A DNA stretch of 64,000 bases, from contig LR990730.1 in assembly GCA_905142475.1 (NCBI GenBank), forward strand, positions 2,294,001-2,358,000, given 5' to 3'. A program made the position numbers and the translations under genes. This DNA is from Xanthomonas hydrangeae (lineage in GTDB: Bacteria > Pseudomonadota > Gammaproteobacteria > Xanthomonadales > Xanthomonadaceae). Position 1 is the first letter of the stretch; every line of letters begins with the position of its first letter. Of this stretch, positions 56,001-64,000 are shown piece by piece. The notes under the pieces are model-generated. The model had not been told where the DNA came from. It searched no databases and saw only the letters and a list, made by a program, of their open reading frames with translations.

Positions 56001-57520
56001 CGTCGCCACAACCACCGTTGCAGGCGCCGGCCGATTGCCGTGTCGCCGAGTGGGAACACGACTGGGCCGTGCGCGAACTGCTGCGCGGGCGCCTGTCTGC
56101 GATCGGCCCGGCGCAGGTGCCGGCATTGGCGGGCGCACTGCATTTGCCGCAGGCCGAGATCGTGCTCGCGCTGGCGGCATTGCAGCGCGAGGGCTATGTC
56201 ATGGCCGGGCAGTTCAGTGCGCAGGCGCAGTCGGAGGAATGGTGCGAACGCCATCTGTTGGCGCGCATCCATCGCTACACCCTGGGGCGATTGCGCCGCG
56301 AGATCGAACCGGTGTCGCAACGCGATTACGCGCGCTTTCTGTTCGAGTGGCAGCACCTCGACAGCGTCAGTCGTGTGGCCGGGCCGGATGCATTGGCCGG
56401 TGTTGTCGGGCAGCTGGAAGGCTTCGAAGCGCCCGCGCTGCTGTGGGAGAGTGAGCTGCTACCTGCGCGCGTACGCGACTACCAACCGGCGTGGCTGGAC
56501 GAGTTGTGCACGGCCGGGCGCACCGTGTGGGCACGCTTGCGCCCCGGCGGTGGCCGCAGCGGTGCCGCGTTGCGCGCAACGCCGATCGTGTTATTGCCGC
56601 GTCGCGAAGCGCAGCGCTGGAGCAGCCTGGCACGCGGCGTCGATGACACACCCCTGGGCTCGCGCGCGCAGCGCGTGGCAGAGGTGTTGCAGCAGCAAGG
56701 CGCGTTGTTCTTCGATGAGATCGCCGATGCCGCCCGCTTGATGAGTACCGAGCTGGAAGACGCGTTGAGCGAGCTGGTGATGCGTGGCCGCGCGCATTGC
56801 GACAGTTACGCCGGGCTGCGTGCGCTGCTGGTACCGGCCTCGAAGCGGCCGAGCGCGCTGTCGCGCCAACGTCGCCGTGCCAGTGCGCTAGGCATTCGCG
56901 ATGCCGGTCGCTGGGCACCGGTGCGCACGCTGCCGGAATTGCCGTTGGCCGAAGCCGGCGAGCGGCATCAGGAGACCCTCGAACACGTTGCGCGCACGCT
57001 GCTGCGTCGTTATGGCGTGGTGTGTTGGCGGTTGCTCGAACGCGAGGCCGCATGGCTACCGCCGTGGCGCGAATTGCTGCGCATGTATCAACGGCTGGAA
57101 GCGCGCGGCGAGATCCGGGGTGGTCGCTTTATCGCGGGCCTGTCCGGCGAACAATTCGCGTTGCCGGACGCGATTGCCGCGTTGCGCCGGGTGCGTGCGC
57201 AGCCGCTGCAAGGGCAGTGGGTGTGCGTGAGTGCGAGCGACCCCGGTAATCTGCTCGGCAGTCTTCTGCCGGGCGAGCGCATCGCACGTGTGCCGGGCAA
57301 TCGCGTCGCTTATCTCGATGGCCTGCCGGTGGCGGTGTGGGCGGCAGATCGCTTCCAGCCGCTGCAGGAACTCACCGCTGAGCAAGCCGAACAGGCACTG
57401 CGCTTGCTGCAACGTGGCCCAGGTGCCGCCGAGCAGACGCCGATGGAACAGTGGCTGGCTCAGTCACCCGGCAGCACCGCGCGCGCGCCGGTCGTCCGTG
57501 GCAGCGGACGCGACAGATAG
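53033..57520 (+). CDS. lhr: Lhr-family ATP-dependent helicase, full length
   Basis: 1495 residues, the size of bacterial Lhr. Helicase core: Q-motif region [20 protein letters not shown], Walker [14 protein letters not shown], motif [14 protein letters not shown], motif III LSATQKP, motif IV/V with [10 protein letters not shown] and motif [16 protein letters not shown]; then a winged-helix and the long Lhr C-terminal domain. It unwinds DNA/RNA hybrids and forks and takes part in DNA repair. ATG at 53033; the TTG at 52979 gives a non-family extension. Residues 594-628 are a tandem pentapeptide repeat in a linker. The 3' end overlaps the convergent 3-methyladenine glycosylase gene by 61 bases. 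Confidence 0.95.
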   Translation: MHPVLQQFHPVVAAWFAQTFAAPTPAQIAAWPAIQAGRHTLVAAPTGSGKTLTAFFAAIDALIRDGLANGGALPDETRVLYVSPLKALSNDIHLNLDAPLQGIRTALRAADLPDVAVRTAVRTGDTPQRERAKLRRVPPHILVTTPESLYVLLGSASGRNALRHVRTVIVDEIHAVAADKRGSHLSLTLERLQRLAERPITRIGLSATQKPIETVAQFLVGVGDAGQLPPQCEIVDIGYTRTRDLALALPPTPLSVVMSNDQWLQVYAEVAALAQQHRTTLVFVNTRRMAERAARHLGDLLGKQRVAAHHGSLSRETRLLAEQRLKAGELTVLVATASLELGLDIGDVDLVCQLGSPRSIATFLQRAGRAGHAVGGTPKARLFPQTRDELVECAALLDSVRRGELDALRIPLAPIDVLAQQLVAEAACEDWDEDALFALVRRAWPFARLSRETFDRVVGMLCDGFSTRLGPRAGYLHRDAVHRRLHARRGARMTALTSGGTIPETGDYSVVLEPQAEKIGTVNEDFAVESLTGDVFQLGNASYRILRVDAGRVRVEDAKGAPPNIPFWLGEAPGRSDELSAAVSRLRGEIATRLDSARLDGMPLDATLLNSTPLNSTPLNSAPLSSASHQSACDWLCSELGLAAEAARQLVDYLAHACAALGTMPTQQCLVMERFFDASGGTQLVIHSPYGSRINRAWGLALRKRFCRTFNFELQAAATEDAIVLSLSTSHSFALEEVARYLHSSSAEHVLIQAVLDAPLFGVRWRWNATNAMALPRFTGGNKVAPQLQRMKSEDLLASVFPDQVACAENLVGERQVPDHPLVTQTLQDCLHQAMDSEGWLQVLRGLESGAITVVARDLAAPSPLAAEALNARPYAFLDDAPLEERRTQAVQNRRYTPQTSDDLGRLDPDAIASVREQAWPQPRDAEEMHEALVGLGVLPVDEAADVQWQAWLAALAADGRASCLELNGAPALWISAERIDWFTPLYPDASPQPPLQAPADCRVAEWEHDWAVRELLRGRLSAIGPAQVPALAGALHLPQAEIVLALAALQREGYVMAGQFSAQAQSEEWCERHLLARIHRYTLGRLRREIEPVSQRDYARFLFEWQHLDSVSRVAGPDALAGVVGQLEGFEAPALLWESELLPARVRDYQPAWLDELCTAGRTVWARLRPGGGRSGAALRATPIVLLPRREAQRWSSLARGVDDTPLGSRAQRVAEVLQQQGALFFDEIADAARLMSTELEDALSELVMRGRAHCDSYAGLRALLVPASKRPSALSRQRRRASALGIRDAGRWAPVRTLPELPLAEAGERHQETLEHVARTLLRRYGVVCWRLLEREAAWLPPWRELLRMYQRLEARGEIRGGRFIAGLSGEQFALPDAIAALRRVRAQPLQGQWVCVSASDPGNLLGSLLPGERIARVPGNRVAYLDGLPVAVWAADRFQPLQELTAEQAEQALRLLQRGPGAAEQTPMEQWLAQSPGSTARAPVVRGSGRDR
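54812..54916 (+). repeat. Seven 15-bp tandem units inside lhr (LNSTP-type pentapeptides)
   Basis: Consecutive 15-base units encode [35 protein letters not shown]. Units 4 and 5 (54857-54886) are identical except for the last base; divergence increases outwards. In-frame, so copy-number change alters linker length by five residues without breaking the helicase. Confidence 0.88.
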
Positions 57521-58080
57521 CGGCTATCGGGCACCACCCAGCGCCACCGCGCATCCATCGCCTTGCGGATGCCGATGCGCGGCGTTGCCAGCGACTCTGA
57601 CGGCGGCGGCAAGCCGTCGTCCTCGATCCACAGGCGTGCGCTGGCGTCGGTCAGATCCAGTCCATTGTCCGTCGCGCTCACACCGAATGCCTGGGCCAGG
57701 CGACCGGGCCCGGTGGTCAAGGTCTTGAGCGGGGCGGCGCTGCGCGCGGCCTGCATGGAGGCGATTCCGGCAAGCGGCTCGAGCGCGCGGATCAGCACCG
57801 CATGCCCGGGCGCACCGCCGCACACCGCGTTGATCGCCCAATGCATGCCGTAGATGAAATACACATACAGATGCCCGGGCGCGCCGAACATCACCTGCGT
57901 GCGTGGGGTCATGCCGCGAAACGAATGCGCGGCCGGATCTTCGCTGCCGCAGTACGCCTCGACCTCGGTGATGCGGCCATGGCGTCCGTCCGCGCTGACC
58001 AATACCTTGTTGAGCAATCGCGGCGCGACCTGGCGGGCATCGTGCGCATAGAAGCTGCGTGGAAGTGGTTGTGGCGACAT
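57460..58080 (-). CDS. DNA-3-methyladenine glycosylase, AAG/Mpg family
   Basis: 206 residues. Base-excision repair enzyme of the mammalian-type AAG fold (distinct from TagA and AlkA). Signatures: [30 protein letters not shown] with the catalytic Glu, [23 protein letters not shown] (intercalating Tyr region), RALEPL and [16 protein letters not shown] at 58080. Its last 61 bases overlap antisense with the end of lhr, also a repair gene, so a convergent transcript overlap is unavoidable. The C-terminal tail after RYLSRPLP is the part inside the overlap. Confidence 0.94.
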   Translation of the reverse strand: MSPQPLPRSFYAHDARQVAPRLLNKVLVSADGRHGRITEVEAYCGSEDPAAHSFRGMTPRTQVMFGAPGHLYVYFIYGMHWAINAVCGGAPGHAVLIRALEPLAGIASMQAARSAAPLKTLTTGPGRLAQAFGVSATDNGLDLTDASARLWIEDDGLPPPSESLATPRIGIRKAMDARWRWVVPDSRYLSRPLPRTTGARAVLPGD

Positions 58081-58243
58081 ACGCCAAGCCTAACCACGCA
58101 AGCGTGATGTCCCTGCGGACTGTCCCGGACAGGGCACGAATCCGGGGTAGGAATTTTCCGAATGTCGGGCCTTGCTAGCGCATGACCGGTCACAAAAGCG
58201 CATATCCAACGACGTGAATGCGCATTCAGTTGCGGTTTTCATC

Positions 58244-58270
58244 TCAAGCGCGTTTTGGCGTCGCCGATAG
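58244..58270 (+). promoter_or_regulatory. Putative sigma-28 (FliA) promoter of the MCP-cheW pair
   Basis: TCAAGCGC (58244-58251), an 11-base spacer, then GCCGATAG (58263-58270), against the flagellar consensus TAAAGTTT-N11-GCCGATAA: the -10 block matches 7 of 8 with correct spacing. About 110 bases before the chemoreceptor start. The 300-base interval 58081-58380 shows nothing else convincing. Confidence 0.65.
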
Positions 58271-58380
58271 CCATTAGCGATTGGTTAGACAAGCCGCATC
58301 GCAGTGAGCGGCCCGCATTACGCCACCGGGCGACCCTGCACTGCAGGTCGCACACGCACCATCCTTATGAGAACTCCCCA

Positions 58381-60039
58381 ATGTTAGGCAACTTCAGAAT
58401 CGGAACCAGGCTGATCGTGGCGTTCCTGATCGTCTCGGCGATCGGCGCATGCATCGGGTGGGTGGGCTATTCCAACTCCGGTCGTATCAGCGACCTGTCG
58501 ACCTCGCTGTATGAGCGCGAGCTGCTGGGCTTGTCAAACGTCAAAGAGGCCAACATCAACCTCATCTACGCCGGCCGCGCACGCGCCAATCTGCTGCTGG
58601 CCAGCAGCGCCGAAGAGCGTCAGTCGCACGTGCAGAACATCGACAAGTACACCGCCAAGGTGGTCGATTACATGACGCGCGCGCGCTCCAGTTTCCAGAC
58701 CGAGGAAGGCAGGAACAAGCTGGCGCAGTTCGATCGCGCCTGGCAGAAATACCTGGAAGAGCGCGGCCGCTTCATCGATGCGGCCAACCGCGAAGCCTTG
58801 CGCGACGCCAACCCGGAACTGGCCGAACTGTCGCGTGCGGTGCGTGCCAGCTCGGATGAGGTCGATACCTTGATGACCGATCTGAGCGGCCTGCGCGAGC
58901 GCAGCGCCGCCTCGGCCAATGCCGAAGCCGGCAGCATCCACGCGCGCAGCTCCCAGTTGCTGATCGCCATCATCTGTGGCGGCGTGCTGCTCGGCGCGAT
59001 TCTCGGCGTGGTGATCAGCCGTAGCGTCACCGGCCCGATCCGCCGCGCAGTGGCGGTGGCCAACGGGCTGTCGGAAGGCGACCTGACCATGCGCATCGAC
59101 GTGCACGGCCGTGACGAGACCGCGCAGTTGCTCGAAGCGATGCGCACGATGGTGCAGAAGCTGTCGCAGGTGGTCGGCGAGGTCAACACCAGTGCCGAGA
59201 CCCTGGCCAGCGCGTCGGAAGAAGTCAGCGCCACCGCGCAGAGCCTGTCGCAGGCCGCCAGCGAACAGGCCGCCGGTGTGGAAGAAACCAGCGCCTCGCT
59301 GGAACAGATGACCGCATCGATCAGCCAGAACACTGAAAATGCCCGCATCACCGACGGCATGGCCACGCAGGCCGCCAAGGAAACCATCGAAGGCGGCGAA
59401 GCGGTGGTCGCCACCACCCAGGCGATGAAGCAGATCGCGCAGAAGATCGGCATCATCGACGACATTGCGTACCAGACCAATCTGCTCGCGCTCAATGCGG
59501 CGATCGAGGCGGCGCGCGCCGGCGAGCATGGCAAGGGCTTTGCGGTGGTCGCCGCCGAGGTGCGCAAGCTGGCCGAACGCAGCCAGGTGGCCGCGCAGGA
59601 GATCGGCGAGGTGGCCAGTTCCAGCGTCGAACTGGCCGATCGTGCCGGCCGTCTGCTCGACACCATCGTGCCCAGCATCAAGCGCACCTCGGATCTGGTG
59701 CAGGAGATTTCCGCCGCTTCCGAAGAGCAATCCTCCGGCGTCAGTCAGATCAACTCGGCGGTGGTGCAGCTCAGTCAGACCACCCAGCAGAACGCCAGCG
59801 CGTCCGAAGAACTGGCCGCCACTGCCGAAGAGATGAGCGCGCAGGCCGAACAACTGCAGCAGAGCATGGCGTTCTTCCGCCTGGGCGGGCAGGGGTCTGC
59901 GAGTACGCCGCCCAAGCGCGGCAAGGCGGTCGCCGCACGTCCGGCACGCGCCGCAGCTGCACGCGGTTGGCGCAGCACTGCAGCGCCTGCCTACGCCATG
60001 TCCGAGGGCCCGGACGAAGGCCAGTTCGCCCGCTTCTGA
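58381..60039 (+). CDS. Methyl-accepting chemotaxis protein (transmembrane chemoreceptor)
   Basis: 552 residues. TM1 about 9-30 ([20 protein letters not shown]), a periplasmic four-helix-bundle sensor (about 31-190), TM2 ([20 protein letters not shown]), HAMP ([20 protein letters not shown]) and the cytoplasmic signalling helix pair. The highly conserved tip is [20 protein letters not shown], followed by [15 protein letters not shown]. Methylation-type Gln/Glu pairs occur at [20 protein letters not shown] and [12 protein letters not shown]. No C-terminal CheR pentapeptide of the NWETF type. ATG at 58381; the open frame upstream covers the promoter. Paired with cheW 11 bases downstream; ligand unknown. 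Confidence 0.93.
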   Translation: MLGNFRIGTRLIVAFLIVSAIGACIGWVGYSNSGRISDLSTSLYERELLGLSNVKEANINLIYAGRARANLLLASSAEERQSHVQNIDKYTAKVVDYMTRARSSFQTEEGRNKLAQFDRAWQKYLEERGRFIDAANREALRDANPELAELSRAVRASSDEVDTLMTDLSGLRERSAASANAEAGSIHARSSQLLIAIICGGVLLGAILGVVISRSVTGPIRRAVAVANGLSEGDLTMRIDVHGRDETAQLLEAMRTMVQKLSQVVGEVNTSAETLASASEEVSATAQSLSQAASEQAAGVEETSASLEQMTASISQNTENARITDGMATQAAKETIEGGEAVVATTQAMKQIAQKIGIIDDIAYQTNLLALNAAIEAARAGEHGKGFAVVAAEVRKLAERSQVAAQEIGEVASSSVELADRAGRLLDTIVPSIKRTSDLVQEISAASEEQSSGVSQINSAVVQLSQTTQQNASASEELAATAEEMSAQAEQLQQSMAFFRLGGQGSASTPPKRGKAVAARPARAAAARGWRSTAAPAYAMSEGPDEGQFARF

Positions 60040-60050
60040 GAGACCGATCG

Positions 60051-60560
60051 ATGACTGCACAGACCCCCGATGTGATGCCTGCCGACGCCGATGCGGCGGC
60101 CCAATACCTGACCTTCCAATTGGATGGCGAAACCTTTGCGATCAGCATTCTTGGCATTCGCGAAATCATCCAGTACCGGGCCCCCACGCCGGTGCCGTCG
60201 ATGCCGGCCTGCGTGCGCGGGGTGATCAATCTGCGCGGTGCGGTGGTGCCGGTGGTGGATCTGCAATCGCGGCTGGGGCGTGCCGACAGCGCGATCAGTA
60301 AACGCAGCTGCATCGTGATCCTGGCCACCGAACAGGCGCAGGGACCGCAGGTGATCGGGGTGCTGGTCGATGCGGTCAACGCGGTGATCGAACTGGCCGA
60401 TCAGGACATCGAAGCGGCGCCCTCATTCGGCACGCATATCCGCCGCGACCTGCTGCGCGGCATGGGCAAGGTGGGCGAGCGCTTCGTGGTGTTGCTGGAG
60501 ATGGAGCAGGTGCTGCATGTCGAGGAGATTGCCGGCACTGCCGATGCACTGGCCGCCTGA
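60051..60560 (+). CDS. cheW: Chemotaxis coupling protein CheW
   Basis: 169 residues. Links receptors to CheA. LTFQLDGETFAISILGIREI, YRAPTPVPSMPACVRGVINL, RGAVVPVVDLQSRLG and a closing VLLEMEQVLHVEE are the double SH3-like CheW pattern. GAGA ribosome site, ATG 60051, 11 bases after the receptor stop, so a receptor-coupler operon. A hairpin terminator follows at once. Confidence 0.94.
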   Translation: MTAQTPDVMPADADAAAQYLTFQLDGETFAISILGIREIIQYRAPTPVPSMPACVRGVINLRGAVVPVVDLQSRLGRADSAISKRSCIVILATEQAQGPQVIGVLVDAVNAVIELADQDIEAAPSFGTHIRRDLLRGMGKVGERFVVLLEMEQVLHVEEIAGTADALAA

Positions 60561-60568
60561 GCTGCAGC

Positions 60569-60601
60569 CTCGCCAGACGCCTGCACCAGGCATCTGGCGA
60601 G
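60569..60601. terminator. Bidirectional hairpin between cheW and the GAF-GGDEF gene
   Basis: 14-base arms CTCGCCAGACGCCT and AGGCATCTGGCGAG (one G-T pair) around a 5-base loop, filling the 50-base space between two convergent genes. No strong T-run on either side, so it may act by structure, or as a processing barrier, rather than as a textbook intrinsic terminator. Confidence 0.65.
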
Positions 60602-60610
60602 CGCTACCAA

Positions 60611-61696
60611 TCAATCCTGCAGGTACCAACCTGCGAAGCGATGCACGCGGTTGCGCCCGCTGTGTAGCGCGATCTGCAATGCATGCCGCGCGCGCGCCAG
60701 CAAGGCGTTGGTGTCGTGCAAATCGCAGGCGGGTGCATCCACCAGCCCGATGCTGACCGTCAATGGAGCATTCGGCCAGGTGGTCGTTTCGATTGCCGCG
60801 CGGATCCGTTCGGCGGTTTCCACAGCGACCTGCGCCGACGTCGACGGCAATGCCACACACAGCTGATCCGAATTCAATCGGGCCACACTTGCGGTAGGCG
60901 GCAGCTGCGCTTCGATGATTCTTGCGGCCTTGACCAGTGTTGCATCCGCCGCAGCCGCGCCGGCCTGCAATTTCTGCCGTTTGAAACCATCCAGATCGAT
61001 CAGCAGAAAGCCGAGCGATGGCTCAGGCGAAGCACTCGGCGTGTCTGCAAGCGCGTGCACTGCGCGCTCCAGACCGGCGCGATTCCACAAGCCGGTGAGC
61101 TCGTCGCGCAGCGCGTCCAGCTCGACCAGCTTGGCTGCGTGGCGCAACTCGATGGTAGTGACGACTTGCCGCGCCAGCGCCTTCAGTGCGTCGCGTTCGG
61201 CCACCGACAGGCGCCGCGGCGTGCGATCCAGCACGCACAGCGTCCCCAGCGCGATACCGTCAGAGGTCAGCAGCGGGGCACCTGCATAGAAGCGGATCTG
61301 CGGTTCACCGGTGACCAGTGCATTGTCGACAAAACGCGCGTCCAGATGGGTGTCGCCGACTTCCATCACCTGATCGGGTTCGAGAATGGCGTGCGCGCAG
61401 AACGACAGATCGCGCGGCGTTTCGCGCGGCTGCATGCCGATCCTGGATTTGAACCACTGACGTTGCGTGTCGATCAGCGAAATCAGCGCCATCGGCGTCC
61501 GGCACACTGCCGCAGCGATCGCAGTGAATTCGTCGTAGCTGGGCTCGGGCGCGGTATCCAGGATCTGGTAATCGTGCAGTGCGGCCAGGCGATCGTCTTC
61601 ATTGGCCGGCATGCGCGCGCCGAAGGTCGCATTGATGCCGCCGGGCAACAGTGTCGCGTGGATCAGGCTCAACGCGGGCGCGTCGGGATTCTGCAT
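60611..61696 (-). CDS. GAF-GGDEF protein with degenerate cyclase motif
   Basis: 361 residues. GAF domain about 45-185 (LDTAPEPSYDEFTAIAAAVC, FCAHAILEPDQVMEVGDTHL, FYAGAPLLTSDGIALGTLCV) and a GGDEF-like domain about 190-355. DELTGLWNRAGLE and the metal-site IDLDGF are kept, but the GG(D/E)EF position is NSDQL (275-279), so cyclase activity is unlikely; it may bind GTP or c-di-GMP or act as a sensor partner. ATG at 61696 chosen; a start at the conserved MPANEDDRLAAL (Met29) is the alternative. Convergent with cheW. Confidence 0.88.
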   Translation of the reverse strand: MQNPDAPALSLIHATLLPGGINATFGARMPANEDDRLAALHDYQILDTAPEPSYDEFTAIAAAVCRTPMALISLIDTQRQWFKSRIGMQPRETPRDLSFCAHAILEPDQVMEVGDTHLDARFVDNALVTGEPQIRFYAGAPLLTSDGIALGTLCVLDRTPRRLSVAERDALKALARQVVTTIELRHAAKLVELDALRDELTGLWNRAGLERAVHALADTPSASPEPSLGFLLIDLDGFKRQKLQAGAAAADATLVKAARIIEAQLPPTASVARLNSDQLCVALPSTSAQVAVETAERIRAAIETTTWPNAPLTVSIGLVDAPACDLHDTNALLARARHALQIALHSGRNRVHRFAGWYLQD

Positions 61697-61876
61697 GCAA
61701 AGGACCACCGGAACAGGGCGCCGTCAGGCGATGAAAGACAAGGTGCGAGCGCGGCGATGGCCGGTACGACCGAGCCATCGCCTGACTGTTGGAACCAGCG
61801 CGCCAGCCACCCTGGCGGCGAGCGCGTGCCTAGATCTTGCCACAGGAGCCACTGCGCGTACGCATCGCGCCATTTT

Positions 61877-62019
61877 AGAGCGGCTAACAAAACGGAGCGA
61901 GCGGTCGTTAGGTGGCTGCGGGCGGCGCGCAGGAACCGGAGTGTACGAGTGGTACATGCCGATTGCGAGCACCGACCGCGCGCGCCTGGCGGCCGCACAA
62001 TAGTTTTGCTAGCCGCTCT
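61877..62019. repeat. 143-bp element with AGAGCGGCTAACAAAAC inverted ends
   Basis: Left end AGAGCGGCTAACAAAAC (61877-61893), right end GTTTTGCTAGCCGCTCT (62003-62019), one mismatch. The interior contains GGAGCGAGCGGTCGTTAGGT and GTGTACGAGTGGTACAT. Same ends as the longer element at 18060-18591. Non-coding; within the 61697-62050 gap, which otherwise shows no gene. Confidence 0.75.
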
Positions 62020-62050
62020 TGGTCCCGGCTGACTGCGTGCGGACATCGCA

Positions 62051-62257
62051 GTGGCATCACTCGCCCTGACCGGCGTTGCCGTGCGGACGGCGGTTGTTTT
62101 CTTTATCTATCTGCAAGTCCTTCTGGCCCGGGCGCTGCTTGGCCGCCTCATCGTGCTGACGGTCCTGCTGGCTTTCGGCAGCGCCATGCTGATTCTCTGT
62201 GACGTTGTCGGGCTGTTTCTGCTCATTGCTCATGGCGTGCGTGTCCAGGGTGAATGA
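62051..62257 (+). CDS. Possible small membrane protein (doubtful)
   Basis: 68-residue ORF from a GTG. The composition is strikingly hydrophobic (VAVRTAVVFFIYLQVLLARA, VLTVLLAFGSAMLILCDVVG), enough for two TM helices, with a short polar tail HGVRVQGE. No good ribosome site and no neighbour link, and it starts just beyond the 143-bp element. It may be a real small protein or chance translation of GC-rich DNA. The next 126 bases to the tRNA terminator contain nothing seen. Confidence 0.3.
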   Translation: MASLALTGVAVRTAVVFFIYLQVLLARALLGRLIVLTVLLAFGSAMLILCDVVGLFLLIAHGVRVQGE

Positions 62258-62383
62258 AGAAACGGACGTTAGCGCGCGCGGTGTGATCCTGGCGGCATGG
62301 TTCCGTTGTCATGGCTGCGCACGCTCAAAAGTCCAGCTCGACGCCGAGTGAGTAACCCGAATGCCGCCAAGCCCGCGACAAAC

Positions 62384-62417
62384 AAAAAATCCCCGGCAAC
62401 CAGTGGTTCCCGAGGAT
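62384..62417 (-). terminator. Intrinsic terminator after tRNA-Ala
   Basis: Reading on the minus strand, ATCCTCGGGAACC-ACT-GGTTGCCGGGGAT forms a long imperfect stem followed by a run of T (the A-run at 62384-62389 on the plus strand). It begins about 15 bases after the tRNA 3' end, the expected place. Confidence 0.85.
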
Positions 62418-62431
62418 TCTTTGAAAAACAA

Positions 62432-62507
62432 TGGTGGAGCGGAAGGGGATCGAACCCTCGACCTTCGCGATGCGAACGCGACGCTCTCCCAGCTGAGCTA
62501 CCGCCCC
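62432..62507 (-). tRNA. tRNA-Ala (anticodon CGC)
   Basis: 76 bases with encoded CCA. Acceptor GGGGCGG pairs with CCGCTCC and includes the G3-U70 wobble that identifies alanine tRNAs. D arm GCTC/GAGC, anticodon stem TCGCG/CGCGA with loop TTCGCAT giving CGC (reads GCG), T arm GAGGG-TTCGATC-CCCTT. All arms pair properly. Confidence 0.96.
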
Positions 62508-62518
62508 ACGTGCTTTGG

Positions 62519-62548
62519 ATTCTAACCATATGCCGCGCGGTTCGCCAA
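62519..62548 (-). promoter_or_regulatory. Putative promoter of tRNA-Ala
   Basis: On the minus strand, -35 TTGGCG (62543-62548), 18-base spacer, -10 TAGAAT (62519-62524); the tRNA 5' end is 12 bases on. Spacing and distance fit a tRNA promoter. Confidence 0.6.
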
Positions 62549-62612
62549 GCGCTGGCTTGCGGTGTCGGACCGCACCGTCAAGGATGCGATCCGGATCAAT
62601 GACGCGCTGCAA

Positions 62613-63014
62613 TCACTCGCCGATCAGCGGGAACTTGAGGTCCGGGTTCTTGGCCTTCCATTCCTTGTACGACACCGAGCCTTCCCATGCAGCAAAGGCC
62701 TTGGGGGTGCGGCCGCGTCCGGACCAGGTTTCGCCGGTGTGTGGCAGTTCGTACTTCGGCTTGACTTCGCTACGGCCGCTCTTGACCACTTCCTTGCGTG
62801 CGGTGCTGGTGCCCAGGTAGCCGGCGATATCGTTGCGCTGCTTGGTGTTGAAGTGGCCGGCGAACTGTTCGAGCAGCGAGACGATGGTGGCATGTGCAGA
62901 AGATGCCTCGCTGGCGCGCTCGGTCTTTTCCTGTTCTTCCAGCTTCTGCAGTTCCTCCAGCAGCTTGGCTTTGGCTTGTGCGATGGAATCCAGTTTCGAA
63001 GTGGTATTGCTCAC
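62613..63014 (-). CDS. H-NS family nucleoid-associated protein
   Basis: 133 residues from a GTG at 63014. N-terminal coiled-coil oligomerisation region (LDSIAQAKAKLLEELQKLEE), a linker, and a C-terminal DNA-binding domain with TWSGRGRTPKAFAAWEG, where the SGRGR-type AT-hook-like loop is the H-NS core. Silencer of AT-rich, often acquired, genes. An ATG-type start further upstream would add 42 residues with no match to the family. Xanthomonads carry several such proteins (Xrv types); which one this is cannot be fixed. No partner gene adjacent. Confidence 0.88.
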   Translation of the reverse strand: MSNTTSKLDSIAQAKAKLLEELQKLEEQEKTERASEASSAHATIVSLLEQFAGHFNTKQRNDIAGYLGTSTARKEVVKSGRSEVKPKYELPHTGETWSGRGRTPKAFAAWEGSVSYKEWKAKNPDLKFPLIGE

Positions 63015-63250
63015 AGAGGTATGGCCTCGGAATAAAAGTAGTGGAGACGCCGCCCGGAGGGCGCGCGTCATTATGGCATGCGGCCCGGGGGCGGCCGCTG
63101 CGTGTTCGGGGCTCGCACATGCCGTGAAAAAGCCTGTCACGGGGCCTGTGTGGCCGGTTTTTTCGGTAGGTCACGGGGGGCTGCCCAGCGTCTGGATGTG
63201 CAGCAAACCCGGCCGTTACGATACAGCAGCGGGCAGCGCGATGATTGCGA

Positions 63251-64000
63251 TCACTGCGCGGTGGCGTCATCCAGCAGCGGCAGCACTTGCGCCTCCAGCA
63301 CCTCGCGGCGCCATTGGCCGAGCGGGGCCGGCCAGCTGTGTTGTTCGATCAGGCTCTCCAGATGCCGACGCGAGGCCAGGATGCCGTCCGGCAGGCCCAG
63401 TTCGCGGCTGCGCTGGGCCACCGCGTCCTGCAGGCGCTTGAGCACGGCCTTGCTGCCGTCGGTGGCCGCCTGCGCCAGCGGCGCGTGGTCCTCGTCCGGC
63501 AGCGGTGTGTTGAGCGCGTCCCACACTGCGGCGGCAAGCTTGCGCGGCGCCTTGGGGAATTTGTCGAACTGGTGCAGCAGTGCATCCAGATCGTCGGGCG
63601 GAAAACGCGCCAGCTGGCTGGCCAGTTCGTTGTCCAGGATCCAGCTGCGCGGGCGGTCGCTCTGGCGCGCCTGCAGATCGCGCCAGCGCAGCAGCCGCAG
63701 CAACCGACGCTGCGCGGCAGGTTCCAAGAATTGCGCGGTGCGCAGGCTCACATGCGGCCAACGCTCGCCATCGTCGTGCTCCACCGTGGCGAGCAGGCGC
63801 TCGGCGTCTTCGGCCAGCCAGCCCAGGCGGTCCTGCTCGGTCAGACGGCGGCTGAGTTCGTCATGAATTGCAAACAGATAGCGCACATCGTCGGCGGCGT
63901 ATTCCAGCTGTGCGGGCGAGAGCGGGCGGCGCATCCAGTCCGAGCGCGTCTCGCCCTTGGTCAGCAAGGTGCCGGTCACTTCCTGCACCAGCTTCTGATA
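63251..64000 (-). CDS. rnd: Ribonuclease D, N-terminal part outside window
   Basis: The last 249 codons are present; the start lies beyond base 64000. 3'-5' exoribonuclease for tRNA and other small RNA 3' maturation. The DEDD exonuclease domain end is visible (WMRRPLSPAQLEYAADDVRY, with the last catalytic Asp and Tyr in AADDVRYL), followed by an HRDC domain (RDLQARQSDRPRSWILDNEL, ASQLARFPPDDLDALLHQFD) and a second helical segment. Stop at 63251. Confidence 0.94.
   Translation of the reverse strand, partial: YQKLVQEVTGTLLTKGETRSDWMRRPLSPAQLEYAADDVRYLFAIHDELSRRLTEQDRLGWLAEDAERLLATVEHDDGERWPHVSLRTAQFLEPAAQRRLLRLLRWRDLQARQSDRPRSWILDNELASQLARFPPDDLDALLHQFDKFPKAPRKLAAAVWDALNTPLPDEDHAPLAQAATDGSKAVLKRLQDAVAQRSRELGLPDGILASRRHLESLIEQHSWPAPLGQWRREVLEAQVLPLLDDATAQ

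Noticed and set aside
62432-63014. tRNA-Ala as an integration site with the H-NS gene as acquired cargo
   Set aside because: No integrase, no direct repeat of the tRNA 3' end seen nearby, and the surrounding genes are core types.

Overview
The window looks like chromosomal DNA from a Xanthomonas-type gammaproteobacterium (Xanthomonadaceae). It is GC-rich and gene-dense with many ATGA/TGATG start-stop overlaps. It carries the petABC-sspA-sspB and miaB-phoH-ybeY-corC blocks, an Spu/Puu polyamine locus, an H-NS-type protein, and intergenic spaces full of short palindromic repeats. No phage, IS transposase, CRISPR array or rRNA was seen. One tRNA gene, tRNA-Ala(CGC), is present.

Layout. 1-8022: a very large hybrid sensor kinase cut by the left edge, a DUF445 membrane protein, an orphan ParB-like protein and a class III aminotransferase, all on the minus strand. 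8432-13573: a plus-strand operon of an OFA-family (oxalate/formate-type) MFS carrier, FdhD, an FdhF/YdeP-type molybdopterin oxidoreductase and a small winged-helix protein. 13621-15131: a gene-free array of 408-bp units made of paired hairpins; related pairs recur at 18177-18520 and 50119-50460. 15280-17972: an MHS-family transporter and a PleD-like diguanylate cyclase.

18601-36215 is a polyamine block. puuB and puuA run leftward. puuD, a second gamma-glutamylpolyamine synthetase, spuC (aminotransferase) and spuD (binding lipoprotein) run rightward, followed by an EmrA-EmrB-NodT drug-efflux cassette, then the potG-potH-potI ABC transporter genes and a succinate-semialdehyde-type dehydrogenase. 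Together they would import putrescine, process it by gamma-glutamylation or direct transamination, and deliver succinate. The efflux cassette sits inside the uptake locus.

36830-44298 (minus): miaB, phoH, ybeY, a secreted protein, corC, a DUF4105 (Lnb_N-like) membrane protein and corA. In enterobacteria the gene after corC is lnt; here it is the DUF4105 gene. 44368-46068: a frameshifted glutathione S-transferase divergent from a WYL regulator, with a 27-bp palindromic operator between them. 46118-53032: a lytic transglycosylase, petABC, sspAB and two small proteins. 53033-58080: full-length Lhr helicase overlapping tail-to-tail with a 3-methyladenine glycosylase. 58244-61696: a probable sigma-28 promoter, a chemoreceptor, CheW and a GAF-GGDEF protein with a degenerate active site. 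62051-64000: a doubtful small membrane ORF, tRNA-Ala, an H-NS-family protein and RNase D cut by the right edge.
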